A stretch of DNA of 64,000 bases from the NCBI GenBank assembly GCA_037952775.1, contig JBANAY010000004.1, positions 10,416,001 through 10,480,000 of the forward strand, read 5' to 3'. The translations under genes and the position numbers were made by a program. Shown piece after piece: positions 33,756-44,851 of the stretch (position 1 is its first letter; the number at the start of each line of letters is the position of its first letter). The DNA is from Clonostachys chloroleuca. Lineage: Eukaryota; Ascomycota; Sordariomycetes; Hypocreales; Bionectriaceae. The notes under the pieces are model-generated. The model searched no databases and was not told the DNA's origin. It saw only the letters and a list, made by a program, of their open reading frames with translations.

Positions 33756-36700
33756 ACTACGATATTCGCTATTACAAGCCACCCCGACAATGATTTGGCC
33801 CGACGTTCGACTCGTCAAAACCCCCTCGAAATAACGAAGCCTTTCATGTCGCGAATATTCCCACGACAGCTTCCCCCACCGAGCCTGCTATGTGATGCTG
33901 GATCGATGGTCCAAATGATCTTGTACGCCGGCGTCCCGTACCCGGGCCCTTTCGATTTCGAGAACCTACAAGAAACCGAAGCCTGTCCAGACATCATTGT
34001 CCTAAGACGCGGCCGAGCCAAATATACGGACGGCATACCATACTCCTCGATCCATCATAGCCAAAGGGCAAACCTGTCTGGCTTCCGATGAGACAACAGA
34101 CTTGCTCCAGAGCCCTTGCAGTACCCTGCCAAGCCCGAGGGAGTGCAGGGGATGCCATCGGAGGAATTTCATCTCCCCGAAGGAGCCTTATGTCCCCTGT
34201 CCTCGGCCTGGACTCCTCACTTGGAGTATTGGCACGGATGGATAACATGGGATGACCATAGAGGTAGCTCTTGGCACCGTCTTTCGAGGAGAAGACTAAG
34301 CCAGATGCTTTCAACAGATCGCTGCCCTGACGATACTTGGGGATCTCTGAAGGCCTGCCCAAGTATTCCCCCTATTCAAGAAGCGATGTCTGTTGGAAAC
34401 TGTCGTACCAAAGACCTGGATCTATTCCACTGGACAATACAATCGAGCCGCGCCAGCGACAGTTGGTACAACGGGACTACACCAAGACGAGTCAATCACT
34501 CCATCGGCAAGACGATCTACAGCGACTATGTACAATCGGCGCACTGCTCGGTTTGGTTTGAACACTAGGCCTGGTAATCTGGAAACTCTGAAGGTTCGTT
34601 CAAGTTTCTCACTCGTCGTTGATAGTACGTCATTGTTGTTTTGGACTGGCTGTCGAGCTACTGACGGCTTGTCAACCATTACTTAACCTTCGACAAGATT
34701 TCAACCTCTAAGACGAAATTTCGCTCCTTGAGGGGCCGACTCAACCCCGTTGCTTAGTCTTTTGGTAGTGACATCCCGTCCCCGAAAGAGCTGCACCTCC
34801 GGGCTCGTTAGTTCACGCCCAGTCTCTGAAATTGTCTGAGACCATGCAGACTCGGTGGTGCCAGCCCACGAGGCACGCGTGCTGCCATTTTCGACTTGAG
34901 TTAGTTCATTGAGCATCGGCCACGTCCTTACATTTTTTAAATCTCGGTATCATTTCCTGTGTCAATGTTCGTACCAAGACAGTGCTCATAGCCACAATCT
35001 CAGGGCTATCAAGTCGACTGGAAATCTTCTGCATCCATCAAAGACAATCTTGCGCATCTAGGCGTTATTGGACAGCATGGACGTGTTTAGCCCTAGCCAG
35101 TTTGACTTGCTTGTAGATGCATCAAGCCTGAAACAGGTATTTCACAAGGAGTACTTTGGCGCCTAACATCGATTAATACTTAGTCGAGTTGTCGGATGAA
35201 GCTGCCCAACACGCAGACCAGCGGCGCCGTACTTTTCTTCAGCAGAGCGCCACTGGGCCGCCGCATTATGGCAATGAACGAGGATACTTTGGGCACGGAA
35301 GTATGAGATCCCTCATCGCACCTTGTCAGCGCCCTCGCCACGCCTTCACGCTTCCGTCTCGGCGGCTTCCGCTCTGAAGCACCATCGAACACTCCTAAGA
35401 CGAGAAGAAAGACATCGCACTCCGCCCAACCTGTGCTCCACGTATGGAGTTGAAGTCGCTGCCAGCAGGAAGCACGGCCGCACGAGGCATGGTGCCAGGC
35501 CCTGAAAGCCTCCCGAACGATTAGTCCTCGAAGCCAGCACCCCAAGCCACGCTCAAGCCTCGACTCCCCTGTCGTTCTTCATACCATGCGGGCCTCTTGT
35601 CGATATCGATCAATGATCACGCCAACCTAATCTACTCGAATACTGGCGTTGGCGAGAGTACTGACCTCGAGCTCACCGTCTACCCTTGGGCGAGTGCGGA
35701 CAACCCTTGGAGAGAGCCAAGACTCCAAAGCCGAAGTGATGATAGGATAATCAGTGTCAGAACAGTAGTTTTCCTTTATGCCAGACGCTGAATCGTGACC
35801 CTGCCCGTAGAGTATCTCCGCATACTGTTTGAGCAGATGAGTGTGTATTTGGAAACATTGGCACGTCGAGAAGCATTAGAGTAGTGGCTAAGAAAATTAG
35901 AACCTTTGTAAGTCCGGCAAGCACTTGAATAGTTTGGTATGATCATGTAGGTCCATGCCAGTGACACCCCGGACGATCTCTGGCAGAACGCCACACCCTC
36001 ACGTAGGCCTCGTGATTGGGCTCAATTGTGTGAAGTCATCAATGCCTAACAATTCTGTCAGACATCAGAGTATCTTGCTGAGTAGCACCATACTTAGGTA
36101 TGTCGTAGGGTCGTCGTAGGGTGTCTGTCGGTATCCCTGTATGAGGAGATGTTAACCGCTCTGGGGTATGACAGCGGTGATTGCCACATCTCAGCAACCG
36201 CCCGTATCGGCTGAGGATGGGCTTATAGAAGCTAAGATAAATGTTTCTTATTCACAGTTTCGCCTTCTTGACATTGCGGATCGGTTCTTCCTCTCCGACA
36301 CACGAAATGCTCGTCTCGGTGTGCTATGTTCGTTTGCAAGATAGACTTAAGGGTTATATATGTTGAAATTGCTATAAAATATCTTTTTGCTGCTCTAACT
36401 AGAAATAAGAGGCCCCATACAATTCCTCGCTGCTTGCCAAGTCTAGAAACCCCAATGTTGATCAAGTAGGACATGACAATTCCCAAGGAGAAACGTGCCA
36501 TATGCTGTTGGCGCCGTGGTGCGCAGCACGCCTCACCGCGTTGCTCACAGAGTCATTTATACCTTCACCGGCGCCTCGCCCAAACCGCAGTTTCCTGTAA
36601 CCCACAACATCTCGCCCTAGCTTTGGACATCCACATCACAATTAGTACCCAAGTTGCTCCCCCTCGCTCTTCTCACTTTGCTTCAAATTGCATCTCCCCA

Positions 36701-36890
36701 AATCAAGCCGAGGAACCAAGATGAAATCCATCCGGGATATGAACAAACGCGCCGAGCCAGGCTGCACCATGGCTACTCTCAACAAAGAGTACCTCCAATG
36801 AGGTGATTCATTTGTGAGCTGTGCCTTTTGACGGGTGGATGGCAGTAGCTACTACCAGCCCTCCCCTAGTGTCAGAGAATGTTCCCCCGG
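33756..36890. other. Gene-free region
   Basis: About 3.1 kb with no supported gene. Scattered open frames (for example 33994-34362 minus, 35180-35545 minus) have mixed composition and no domain. A leader-like pyrimidine-rich stretch at 36600-36720 precedes a 26-codon ORF at 36721 (MKSIRDMNKRAEPG...), probably fortuitous or a truncated gene start. Confidence 0.4.
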
Positions 36891-37235
36891 TTATTGAATG
36901 CGAAACATACCAACAGCGCTGCCTTTCAAGATGATTAAGCTTTTTCCTTCAGCACCGATCTTGTCCCAGGAGCCACCATGGCGCAATGGCGCAGCTGCTT
37001 TCAATCGAGAAGTGACATGCCCAATGGAAGCCATGTCTGTCACAACGACTTGGGCTAGAGCAATGTCATTTTTGACCCCCAGGCACTTAAAATCAACGCG
37101 ATAATCGACTGAGAGTGTGGAGACTTTTGGCCTTGGTGGATCGAGCAGCCCGTTTGGAGATGAAATGCGCTCAGCGACCCCCTTCATGGCGAGTGTGACG
37201 ACAGAAGTCGTTACCGGAAGTAGCTAGAGAGTCAT
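36891..37235 (-). pseudogene. Small secreted-protein gene with early stop codon
   Basis: From ATG 37235 one frame runs to the stop at 36891, giving about 114 codons, interrupted only by TAG as codon 4 (37226-37224). The first residues (MTL, stop, LLPVTTSVVTLAMKG) would make a signal peptide if the stop were a sense codon. The rest, with STLSVDYRVDFKCLGVKNDI and DMASIGHVTSRLKAAAPL, then GKSLIILKGSAVGMFRIQ, looks like a small folded domain of unknown family. A second ATG at 37187 would give an intact but signal-less protein of 98 residues. So it is either a freshly inactivated secreted protein or a cytosolic small protein. Confidence 0.45.
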
Positions 37236-37494
37236 TGTGACGAGGTTGGGATTGATTAGCTGCTGTCTTTTTGAGAAGATGTTGGCCCAAAGCAAAGGGA
37301 CAAAGCGCAGCAAATGATCCTCTCTCGTTATATTTTTCACGAGTATGATAGAGCTGGTAGTAGATTTCCCCCCCATAACAGGATCGGCTCATAGGTCGGG
37401 ATATATGCGACCTCTCCATGGGAAGTGAAATATTGAGCATACTCAAACCTTGAAAAACCTTGTAAAAGTCCAAAACAAGTTCCAATGGGTAATG

Positions 37495-40059
37495 TTAAGG
37501 CTCTTGGAGCAGAAGTGAATGCTCAAGATCTGTAACAGGCGGAAGAGGTATCATCTCTGGTACAGGCCAACTGGAGACAGCCTGCCTCGTTTGCTCCTCT
37601 TCGGACAGATTCTCCCTATTTGGAAACTTTGGTGGCGTGATCAGTTCCTCTGACAGAGGAAAGAATTTTGCTACTGGTGGGAGGCTAGAGTGAGAAGTCT
37701 TCGCCGAGGATTCCAGTTCCACTGATTTCGGTGGTGTGATTGGTAAACATGGTCGAGTTCCAAGGGTAAATTGTTTGCTAGAGACAAGTGTTGACGACAG
37801 GTCTACCTTTTCGTTGGTTGGAATAAATGTTTGCTCTTCATTGGATATTTTCGACGAGAGGTCGCCCCTTTCTTCTATTGTCAAAGGGCGATGAGTTGTA
37901 GGTGGGTTAAACGAGAACTCGAATTTGTCAACGCCTGTCAAAGTTGGCTCCTTTGAAGGGGGTGGATCAAATGAGAACTTAAATTTATTGCCAGATCCTA
38001 AGTCTGGCTGATTTTCAGCCGGTAACTTAGAATCAAGATCTGGCATTCCGTCTGTAAGCGGTTGTTGTTGGGATGGAGGTCTGACCAAGAAATCAAATTT
38101 TGGATTCGAGGTTTGGCCCTTTCTCAAATCTTGTGGCTTTTCAGAGGCTGTTTTCAGGCAGAAATCAAATCTTGTTTCTGCCCTTGAAGTTAGTCGATTG
38201 TCAATAGGCGCTTGAAAAGAGAAAACGGCCTTGTCATCTCTTCTCGAAGCCGGATGTTTTTCGACCGAGTTATTGAGCGAGAAGTCAAACTTGGCCTTTG
38301 GTTGATTTATTTCCATGCTCGACGAGAAAGTATTTTGCCCCTGATCCTCGAATAAATTGGATCTAGCCTGTGTATTGAAACTTGACTTTCCCGAGCTTTC
38401 AGCCGTCCGCTGTGGCGAAGGGGTTGACGGTGGAGTTAGAAAGTTCGAAGCTGATTTCGTTGCAAGTGGTGTTTGGAAGGAGAAGTTGAACTCGGCACCA
38501 ATTTGGAACTCCCTTGATGACTGTGAGAGCTTACTATGATCCTCGTGCTCCAGGAACTTCCGCTCGGCCTGGGTAGTAGAACGTGGTTCCGGATGTTGTT
38601 CGGGCGTGCGAAGCTGAGTAGGCGGCGATGACGGGAGGACTTCAGATATCTGAGGCTCAATCGTGGAACTCTTGGGCAGTTCAAGATTTAGCCCAACTTG
38701 GAAACGCTCATTCAATATTGGCAATGCCTGGTTTAAGCTCGATGGCTCGAAAGTGCCTAGATCTCTTTCCGACCTGGCAGGTGTTTCACTTTGAGAAACT
38801 TCACCCTCGAGTGCATCGTCCTCTTCAATTGTCACTTTCAATGTCGTCTTTGCGAGTATAGATGCCTTGTACTTCCCCAGTAAGTTATTCGCAGTGATTG
38901 GCTCGTGCGTTTTGCTCATATTCTCGATTGTGTGTCTCCAGTTGTTCTCGATCATACCACTCGCGTCGTATATGGTTGCTGATTTCATGAACTCTGCCCA
39001 GTCTGCCACCACCTGGGTTGCTCTCTCTTGACTGACTTCGAACCATTCCCTGTGACTCTTGCCGCATCCTTTACACATTCGCTCTGCGCGCCACTCCTTT
39101 TTCAACTCATAGTGTGTCAGAGTCTCCGCTCTCTGGGCGTAGGGAATATCGTGAACCTTAAACACTAGGTTGGGCTTGTACCCGCATCTGGACCAGCTTT
39201 CAAGGCGGCCCTTGACTTCTCGCGAGGTCCAGCCAATCTTGACATAGCCTGGGGAAGAAACCCTAGTGAAGATGTACAGGGAGCCTGTCTTGAAGTCTCT
39301 CTTGAATTTGTCTTCCACAAGAGGGCTCAGAATCTTGGACATTACATTCTCGTCAGGTTCCTCAACGTGGGGGCGGAAAGTTGAAAGTGGTGCCCGAAGT
39401 CTTGGGTTGGAGCTGGCCATGCCTTTGCCTTTATCCCCAAGAACATTGCGACGTCGGAGATCATAGCGTGGTTCAGTTTCCTGTAAGTGCGACCCGTGCT
39501 CAATGTTTTGTGCATGTTCGCTGGGGCTCTGCACGTTGGATTGCAGACCGGCAACAAATTCAGCTGCGATTGAGATGGAGCGTTGAGCTTCTATGATCGT
39601 AGGTAGTTCGGAAGGAGATGTCGTCGTTAGAGGACCAACAAATGGGGCGATTATAGCCCCTGGCGAAGTGATAGTATTTTCATCCTCAGTCGGAGGAGTT
39701 GAACTACGGGCAATCACCCTGCTGGCTGAACGTCGCTGCTGGATCTCATCTAGCCACCTCTCGGCCAAGGACGGTAACAGACCGAAATCTTTGATACGAT
39801 CCTGATGGCGAGTGCCTTTAGGCTTTGGTCCGCAGCAATTGTACCTTGCATAATCTTCGAGGACTTCGAGGCTCGGAAGCTCAGTATCGGGCGCACGATT
39901 GATCTGATCATAGAGGTTGATGGCCCGCTCGTTGTCCACTTCTTTACAGTCCCAAGTACATCTTTTCCCTTTGAGAGTATAAAAGATGCATTGCCTCTGG
40001 TTATGCGGATCAAGCTCGTGAAATGCAATAAAGAAGGATACGCCAGGGCTGAATGTCAT
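37495..40059 (-). CDS. T5orf172 (GIY-YIG superfamily) protein with FxFxF repeat tail
   Basis: Single exon, 854 residues. The N-terminus has a fungal lead region (FHELDPHNQRQCIFYTLKG, with CTWDCKE and YARYNCCGPK: a small Cys-rich motif). A T5orf172 domain lies at about 258-345: GSLYIFTRVSSPGYVKIGWT, GRLESWSRCGY, then AETLTHYELKKEWRA and HREWFEVS. GYVKIG stands for the YIG element, with the Arg and Glu expected for GIY-YIG catalysis in GRLESW and EWFEV. Residues 523-720 carry at least seven short units of the form K/E-F-x-F-S-F (AEFNFSFQTP, AKFDFSLNN, NKFKFSFDPP, DKFEFSFNPP) in a Pro/Ser-rich disordered tail. Related fungal proteins are common, of unknown role; a nuclease function is predicted by fold only. 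Confidence 0.85.
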   Translation of the reverse strand: MTFSPGVSFFIAFHELDPHNQRQCIFYTLKGKRCTWDCKEVDNERAINLYDQINRAPDTELPSLEVLEDYARYNCCGPKPKGTRHQDRIKDFGLLPSLAERWLDEIQQRRSASRVIARSSTPPTEDENTITSPGAIIAPFVGPLTTTSPSELPTIIEAQRSISIAAEFVAGLQSNVQSPSEHAQNIEHGSHLQETEPRYDLRRRNVLGDKGKGMASSNPRLRAPLSTFRPHVEEPDENVMSKILSPLVEDKFKRDFKTGSLYIFTRVSSPGYVKIGWTSREVKGRLESWSRCGYKPNLVFKVHDIPYAQRAETLTHYELKKEWRAERMCKGCGKSHREWFEVSQERATQVVADWAEFMKSATIYDASGMIENNWRHTIENMSKTHEPITANNLLGKYKASILAKTTLKVTIEEDDALEGEVSQSETPARSERDLGTFEPSSLNQALPILNERFQVGLNLELPKSSTIEPQISEVLPSSPPTQLRTPEQHPEPRSTTQAERKFLEHEDHSKLSQSSREFQIGAEFNFSFQTPLATKSASNFLTPPSTPSPQRTAESSGKSSFNTQARSNLFEDQGQNTFSSSMEINQPKAKFDFSLNNSVEKHPASRRDDKAVFSFQAPIDNRLTSRAETRFDFCLKTASEKPQDLRKGQTSNPKFDFLVRPPSQQQPLTDGMPDLDSKLPAENQPDLGSGNKFKFSFDPPPSKEPTLTGVDKFEFSFNPPTTHRPLTIEERGDLSSKISNEEQTFIPTNEKVDLSSTLVSSKQFTLGTRPCLPITPPKSVELESSAKTSHSSLPPVAKFFPLSEELITPPKFPNRENLSEEEQTRQAVSSWPVPEMIPLPPVTDLEHSLLLQEP
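37900..38495 (-). repeat. FxFxF coding repeats
   Basis: Degenerate units about 20-45 residues apart, each with alternating Phe in an otherwise hydrophilic Pro/Ser/Thr-rich tail. The plus strand shows recurring TCAAA[TC]TT[GT] blocks preceded by GAGAA. Unit divergence is high at the DNA level while the Phe spacing is kept. Confidence 0.6.
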
Positions 40060-42127
40060 GACAGCGGTTGATGCCTCGTCGTAATGGTCTCAGGTTTCCG
40101 TCCAAGACTACTATGGCAGCTCGTTTCTGCCCAACCACCGTAAAAGTGCAGCACTTGGTCTCGGTCCTTGGGTCAAGGGGAATGCGGGAGAAGAACGGTA
40201 TACGCTATTGGAGCAAGTGCGCTGCTTACTTCAAAGCCACGAGCTAGAATCAAAGGGAACGGGCATGACCGCGAGGCATATTTCGAAGAGTGAATTGCGC
40301 ATTCGATTTGGGCGCACCTCAGCCGCAGCAGGGCGCAGCTGAATCCATGCCAAGCAGAGCCAACCAACCAATATTGTTATCGCTTACGGCTTATCGGCGA
40401 TCGCATTTGATTGGCTTCTCCGCAACGGGGATAATTGATCATCCTGGGCATGGGATTCCATAATTAGATTCGGTTTTCTTGCGGGAGTAATGGGGGGGGG
40501 GGGGGGGGGGGGGGGGACGGGAGCTGATCTGGTAGCCGGGAGTCGTGCGAGAGAGAAGACGACGGGAAATGGCGTTGTGCGAGCTTTGAACTGTAAGTGC
40601 TGGCATTTAATTGGCTGCAAAGAGCCGATGCTCAGCGCCAACCGAGCCAGGTTGTCGGGTTCGTCCCAATGCAACACAATGTTACAACGTAGAGTGGTTA
40701 ATTTGGCGAGAGGGAAAAGCGCCCGAGATGTTTGGGCTGAGACGAGGGAAGTACAGGACGTCATAGATTGGGAAGTGGCGGCAGGTGCGATGGCTGATAC
40801 GAGCTTGTGTTGGTGCCTCGCGTGATTGTATGCACATTTCGGTAAGACATTCACCTTCTAGCTCTTACAAAGGCCTATAAATTAGGTGTCAGTGGCTTCC
40901 AATAATTCCAATACAATCTTTTCCTGGCTCCAGCCATATTCATCAAATGTCTGCGCAGGCTCTGTCAAAGACATACAAATTTTGCACTTACAACTCGAGC
41001 AATACCGTCTCCGAGAACCAACCAATTTTTTACTAGCTACACGGCTCTGACTTTGTGTTAAAACTCGAAACAAACCCTTGCACAAGCGTACTACTCCTGT
41101 TCCATTTCCCGGTCTACGAGGTATGTGAGTTTCACTCTACGGTTGACAATGTCCCACCCAGCCATCGGATGTGAACAATTGTAATTACTGTGAAGTTAGA
41201 CATACATGTACATGTGAAACTGGAGAAGACAAAGCACTTCGCGCTCAAGGAGTATTACAGGCGCTGATACAAGGAATACAGGCGGCCGCCTCCCCAGCAC
41301 AAGCGTAGCCGATCAAGTCTCGGTTGTTCAACAACAGAGAGTACCAGACCACTATCTGTGGCAACGAATAAAACAACTGTCAAGTTACACGCTCAAGTTA
41401 CTCACCGACAATCATCTAACACGACTCGCTTGTGGCGGCACGTGTTCTGGTCGCGCGTTGGTTCGTGCTCACCTGTTTAGGAAGGAGGCGGCTTGTTTCC
41501 ACCGCGCGATCGATAAGCCCAACCACCAGCTCAGCCAAAACCCTCCACGCAGCCTTTTTTTACATTCCTGACAAGGCATCCCTCGACTTCAACCCATCAC
41601 GGCATTGCCACCCGGTTTATCCATCCCCTATCAGACCACCTTCTCCCATCACGTTACCTGTTGGCCGCCCACGGAGCTGTCGGGAAAATCAGCTAGCGAA
41701 AGTCCCCCAAGACCGCGCTCCACTCTTTGCCGATATCGCAGATTGAACGGGCTGGGCGAGGCTTCCCCTGAACCGCGGCCGCCTGGAGGGTTTTCAACAC
41801 CACCTCCAGCATCCCCAAGTCGTATCGCACAGCAGCCGAGGCCCATCCGAAAGGTCGTGGCTTCAACGCAGCTTTGACGAACAAGAGTCCCGACGATGGC
41901 CGAGCAACGCAGCTACTAAGGCCCTTATTTCAGCTTATCTGTTCTTATGCGAGACGGTGAGGCGGACGTCGGGATTCGGAGAGTTTGATTGGACTTGACA
42001 GTGATTGCCCCGATCCAGATGCCAACCGATCAACAAATCCTGCACCAGTAAAACTCATCTCCTTGGACGCCCTGGACTACCTTCAAGGACGTCTGATACG
42101 GCTCCTGCAGACAAGGCTGTTAATAGC
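40060..42127. other. Gene-free spacer
   Basis: No supported gene. Contains a 25-G run (40492-40516) and a leader-like region upstream of the gene at 42128. Possible introns in 42050-42113 (GTAAAA...CTGCAG) do not produce an in-frame upstream exon. Confidence 0.45.
40492..40516. repeat. G25 homopolymer
   Basis: Uninterrupted run of 25 G on the plus strand, read directly. Capable of quadruplex formation in principle, and prone to length error in sequencing. Confidence 0.85.
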
Positions 42128-42748
42128 ATGACCTTCGATATGGAAGCATCAAAGTGGACCAAATACCAAATTCGTTCAGCGTCTGCCGCTAACCGGGAAA
42201 GGGTCCCCCAACAGAAAGAGACAGCCACGTCCGTTTCTTCTCAGGTTTCTCGGAACAACAGCTTCGGCGGAAATCGCCAACCTGCTACTGAGCCGCCTGC
42301 TAGGTCAAGGTATGGCTCCGGCGCCGACCTCGGCGCCGCCAACCAGAGTTCATCCACCAAAGAAAACGGTCATACATTTCCAGATGTCATCAATGGTGAG
42401 AAGGCATCTCTGCCCGCCCAGAAACAGGAGGAATATCCGACAATCTTCTTGTATAGCTATGTGCAATCCTACGCACCTTACCACGTCCAGAGATGGATAC
42501 CACCGGCTCAGATCTTCGACATGACATTCGACGAGCTGAAGGCAGTGCTGCCCCTTAAGCTCATTGAGGGCCACATCCTGACGTTCACCTTGTTCTCGGA
42601 GCCAACGGGGATGATGTACCGCGTTGGTACTGGTACCGACTCAGGATATGACTGGGTCAAGGAGAGGTTTCGTCAAGTTGTAAAAAACTTTATTGAAATC
42701 AGAGGGACGAGAGATCTGCCCAACCTTTTCTACATCCGGGTTGAATAG
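42128..42748 (+). CDS. Uncharacterised protein, disordered N-half and folded C-half
   Basis: 206 residues from ATG 42128 (the frame is open further upstream, but without an ATG). Residues 1-100 are Ser/Gln/Asn-rich and disordered (ERVPQQKETATSVSSQVSR). Residues 100-206 look folded: EEYPTIFLYSYVQSYAPYHV, QIFDMTFDELKAVLPLKLI, LTFTLFSEPTGMMYRVGTG, WVKERFRQVVKNFIEIRG, LPNLFYIRVE. I do not recognise the family. Downstream, an open but stop-interrupted acidic stretch (42760-43064) may be its lost C-terminus, so the present stop may itself be a mutation. Confidence 0.55.
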   Translation: MTFDMEASKWTKYQIRSASAANRERVPQQKETATSVSSQVSRNNSFGGNRQPATEPPARSRYGSGADLGAANQSSSTKENGHTFPDVINGEKASLPAQKQEEYPTIFLYSYVQSYAPYHVQRWIPPAQIFDMTFDELKAVLPLKLIEGHILTFTLFSEPTGMMYRVGTGTDSGYDWVKERFRQVVKNFIEIRGTRDLPNLFYIRVE

Positions 42749-42759
42749 TTTGGATTTGT

Positions 42760-43064
42760 CTCGGGTCAATCGATCCAAGAACGGCTGAACAAGCTGTTGC
42801 CCGGGTAGCTCGTGGAAGGAGACTGCAAGCCGAGAATCACACCGAGAAATCCGAAGCTGATAAAATGGACACCGGCGAGGGACCTGACGCCTCAATTAAA
42901 GATGCTCCAGATACCAACGGCGATGCCAATGACAACTTTCCCCGACAGGAAAATGTTAACTAGCAGATGGACGTGAATGAAGAGGTAGAGGTGGAAGTTC
43001 TAGACGCTTTCATTGGTTAGGGAGGATCAGATATAGAAGACACACGAGGTGTTGGCGATTGAAG
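42760..43064 (+). pseudogene. Decayed acidic 3' coding tail
   Basis: Read in one frame, this gives DPRTAEQAVARVARGRRLQA, then a Lys/Glu/Asp-rich segment (KSEADKMDTGEGPD) and an acidic end (NEEVEVEVLDAFIG). TAG stops lie near 42961 and 43018, and the final TGA near 43060. Both internal TAGs could derive from CAG by C-to-T. It has coding-like composition and lies directly after the gene at 42128, so it may be its former C-terminus. Confidence 0.35.
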
Positions 43065-43605
43065 CAATTTCGCATGGGCCTGGGTCAAATCAATAGACTG
43101 TAAGAACAGCAACAGAGTTGCGAGACGAGGCAAGCACAGTGCTTGAACGAGGAAATGACATTTAACAATTCATGAATAGAGCTTCCAACCTTCAGATTTC
43201 TAGTCTTCAGATTGACCTTCATTGATGACCTCTGACGGCTAATGGCCAGGTGCTACAATTGACTTGTTTCTGACCCAAGAATCTCAGGTGTGCTCAGACG
43301 TTTAATGGAGCATCAGATTACAAGTAGAGGTGGTCTCGGTTGGTTGACGTCGCTATTTGGATGGAGTTGTCGTATTATGTGCGAAGGGAAAAAACCGACA
43401 TGCTTGGACCATCTGCCCCATGGTCCCGGTGTCGCTCAAACGTATATTCTCGAATCGCAGGCTCGATTGCTTCTGGAATGAATGGGGAATGGTCGGATGT
43501 TCCGGCAGAGGAGGGGCGATGCTAGCTCTCCGATCTTGTCAGCCTGGCGTGACTTCAGCGTGAGGGGGAACTGGGTCTGTCCTGCGACTCCAAACGATTT
43601 GGGTT

Positions 43606-43701
43606 GTCGGCTCCGCCAGCCTGTGATGTCGGCTCCGCCAGGTTGGGAAACGTGCATGGGGACAAAAGAATCGCCATGTAACCTCGTGCGGCTCCCCCAG
43701 G
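43606..43701 (+). promoter_or_regulatory. Repeated CGG-N2-CCG boxes upstream of the SDR gene
   Basis: GTCGGCTCCGCCAG occurs exactly at 43606-43619 and 43628-43641, i.e. 22 bp apart (about two helical turns). A near copy, GCGGCTCCCCCAG, lies at 43689-43701. The core CGGCTCCG is an inverted CGG pair of the kind bound by Zn2Cys6 regulators. A TATA-like TATAAA follows near 43793 and the ATG is at 43923. Inference from motif and position. Confidence 0.5.
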
Positions 43702-43922
43702 TCTTGGTAGAGGCGGGAATATTTATCCGGATGCGCTGAAGGTGATGCATGATGGATCGTCGGGTGAGTCGCATTGTATGACATGCAGCGTGTATAAAAG
43801 GTCAATTGTTTCCCCAGAAAAGGCTTCCACTGAAGCTGAGATTGGTGCGAAGACTTTCACTGGCTTAGAAACCACAGCTTCCTTCACGTTCTTAGCCCTC
43901 TTCAACGAGTCCAACCGGCAGT

Positions 43923-44851
43923 ATGGGATCCTCCAACGTTGAACATCCCAAGACGGCCATCGTCACCGGCAGCGCCAGGGGAATGTAAGTTTTTCCAACC
44001 CTGTTATGCTCCGGCGAGTGCTCTCTGATAGCCGTTGCGGGTAGTGGCAAGGCCATCGCCCTCAGGCTAGCTAGTGATGGATACGATGTTACCATTGCCG
44101 ATATACCGGCTATGTCTGCGGAGGCAGAGGCAACAGCCAAGGAGATCGCAGCGCTCGGTCGGAAATCGTTCGTTGCACTCGGAGACGTGTCTGTTCGGGC
44201 AAACGTGGAGTCGATAGTCGCGCAGCATGTCGAGAATGTCGGGCCGTTGTTCACCATGATTGCCAACGCGGGGATTTGCGAGGTCAAGTCGGTGCTGGAG
44301 GTGACAGAGGCAGACATCCGGAAGATGTACGACGTCAACGTATTCGGGGTTTTCAATTGCTACCAGGTCGCTGCTAAGCAATTGATCAAGCAGGGTACCC
44401 CTGGCCGACTTATTGCAGCGTCGAGGTGAGTGGTGATCCCGATCTGTGCTGTGAACAAAGTATCGTCGCTGAGGCCTGCACCTCCCTGTGTAGCATCGTG
44501 GGCTTCAAGCCCTTTGCGAATATGGTGAATTACAGTTCCAGCAAATGGGCTGTGCGGGGTATGACGCAGGGATTCGCGATGGAGATGGCGCAATATGGCA
44601 TCCGAGTTAATGCGTATGCTCCTGGCATCCATGCGACCAAGATGTGGGAGCAAATCGATGGGTCTCTCGGAAAGTTGGAAGGAAGGGAGCAGGGCGAGAG
44701 TCTGAAGAAGTATTCCAAGGACCTCATCGCTTTAGGTCGGACGGGAGAATCTGAAGATGTTGCCAAGCTGGTCTCCTTCCTTGCCAGCGATGATAGCGAG
44801 TACATAACTGGGCAAAATATTGTCGTCGATGGCGGAATCGTCTTTACATAG
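43923..44851 (+). CDS. Short-chain dehydrogenase, acetoin(diacetyl)-reductase-like
   Basis: Three exons (43923-43984, 44045-44425, 44494-44851), introns of 60 and 68 nt (GTAAGT...GGGTAG; GTGAGT...TGTGTAG); 266 residues. Classical SDR: Rossmann motif TGSARGIG spanning intron 1, a following Asp (IADIPAM) that favours NAD(H), NAG within MIANAGI, the catalytic Ser region AASSIVGFKPF, and the YSSSK catalytic pair. PG near APGIHATKMW and the C-terminal TGQNIVVDGG are typical. The pattern is closest to diacetyl/acetoin reductases and meso-butanediol dehydrogenases. It probably reduces a small carbonyl with NADH, but the substrate is not certain. The promoter carries repeated CGG-N2-CCG boxes, suggesting control by a zinc-cluster factor. 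Confidence 0.9.

Noticed and set aside
40492..40516. G25 run as a functional quadruplex switch
   Set aside because: A homopolymer alone, far from a supported gene start, is not evidence of function, and length is unreliable.
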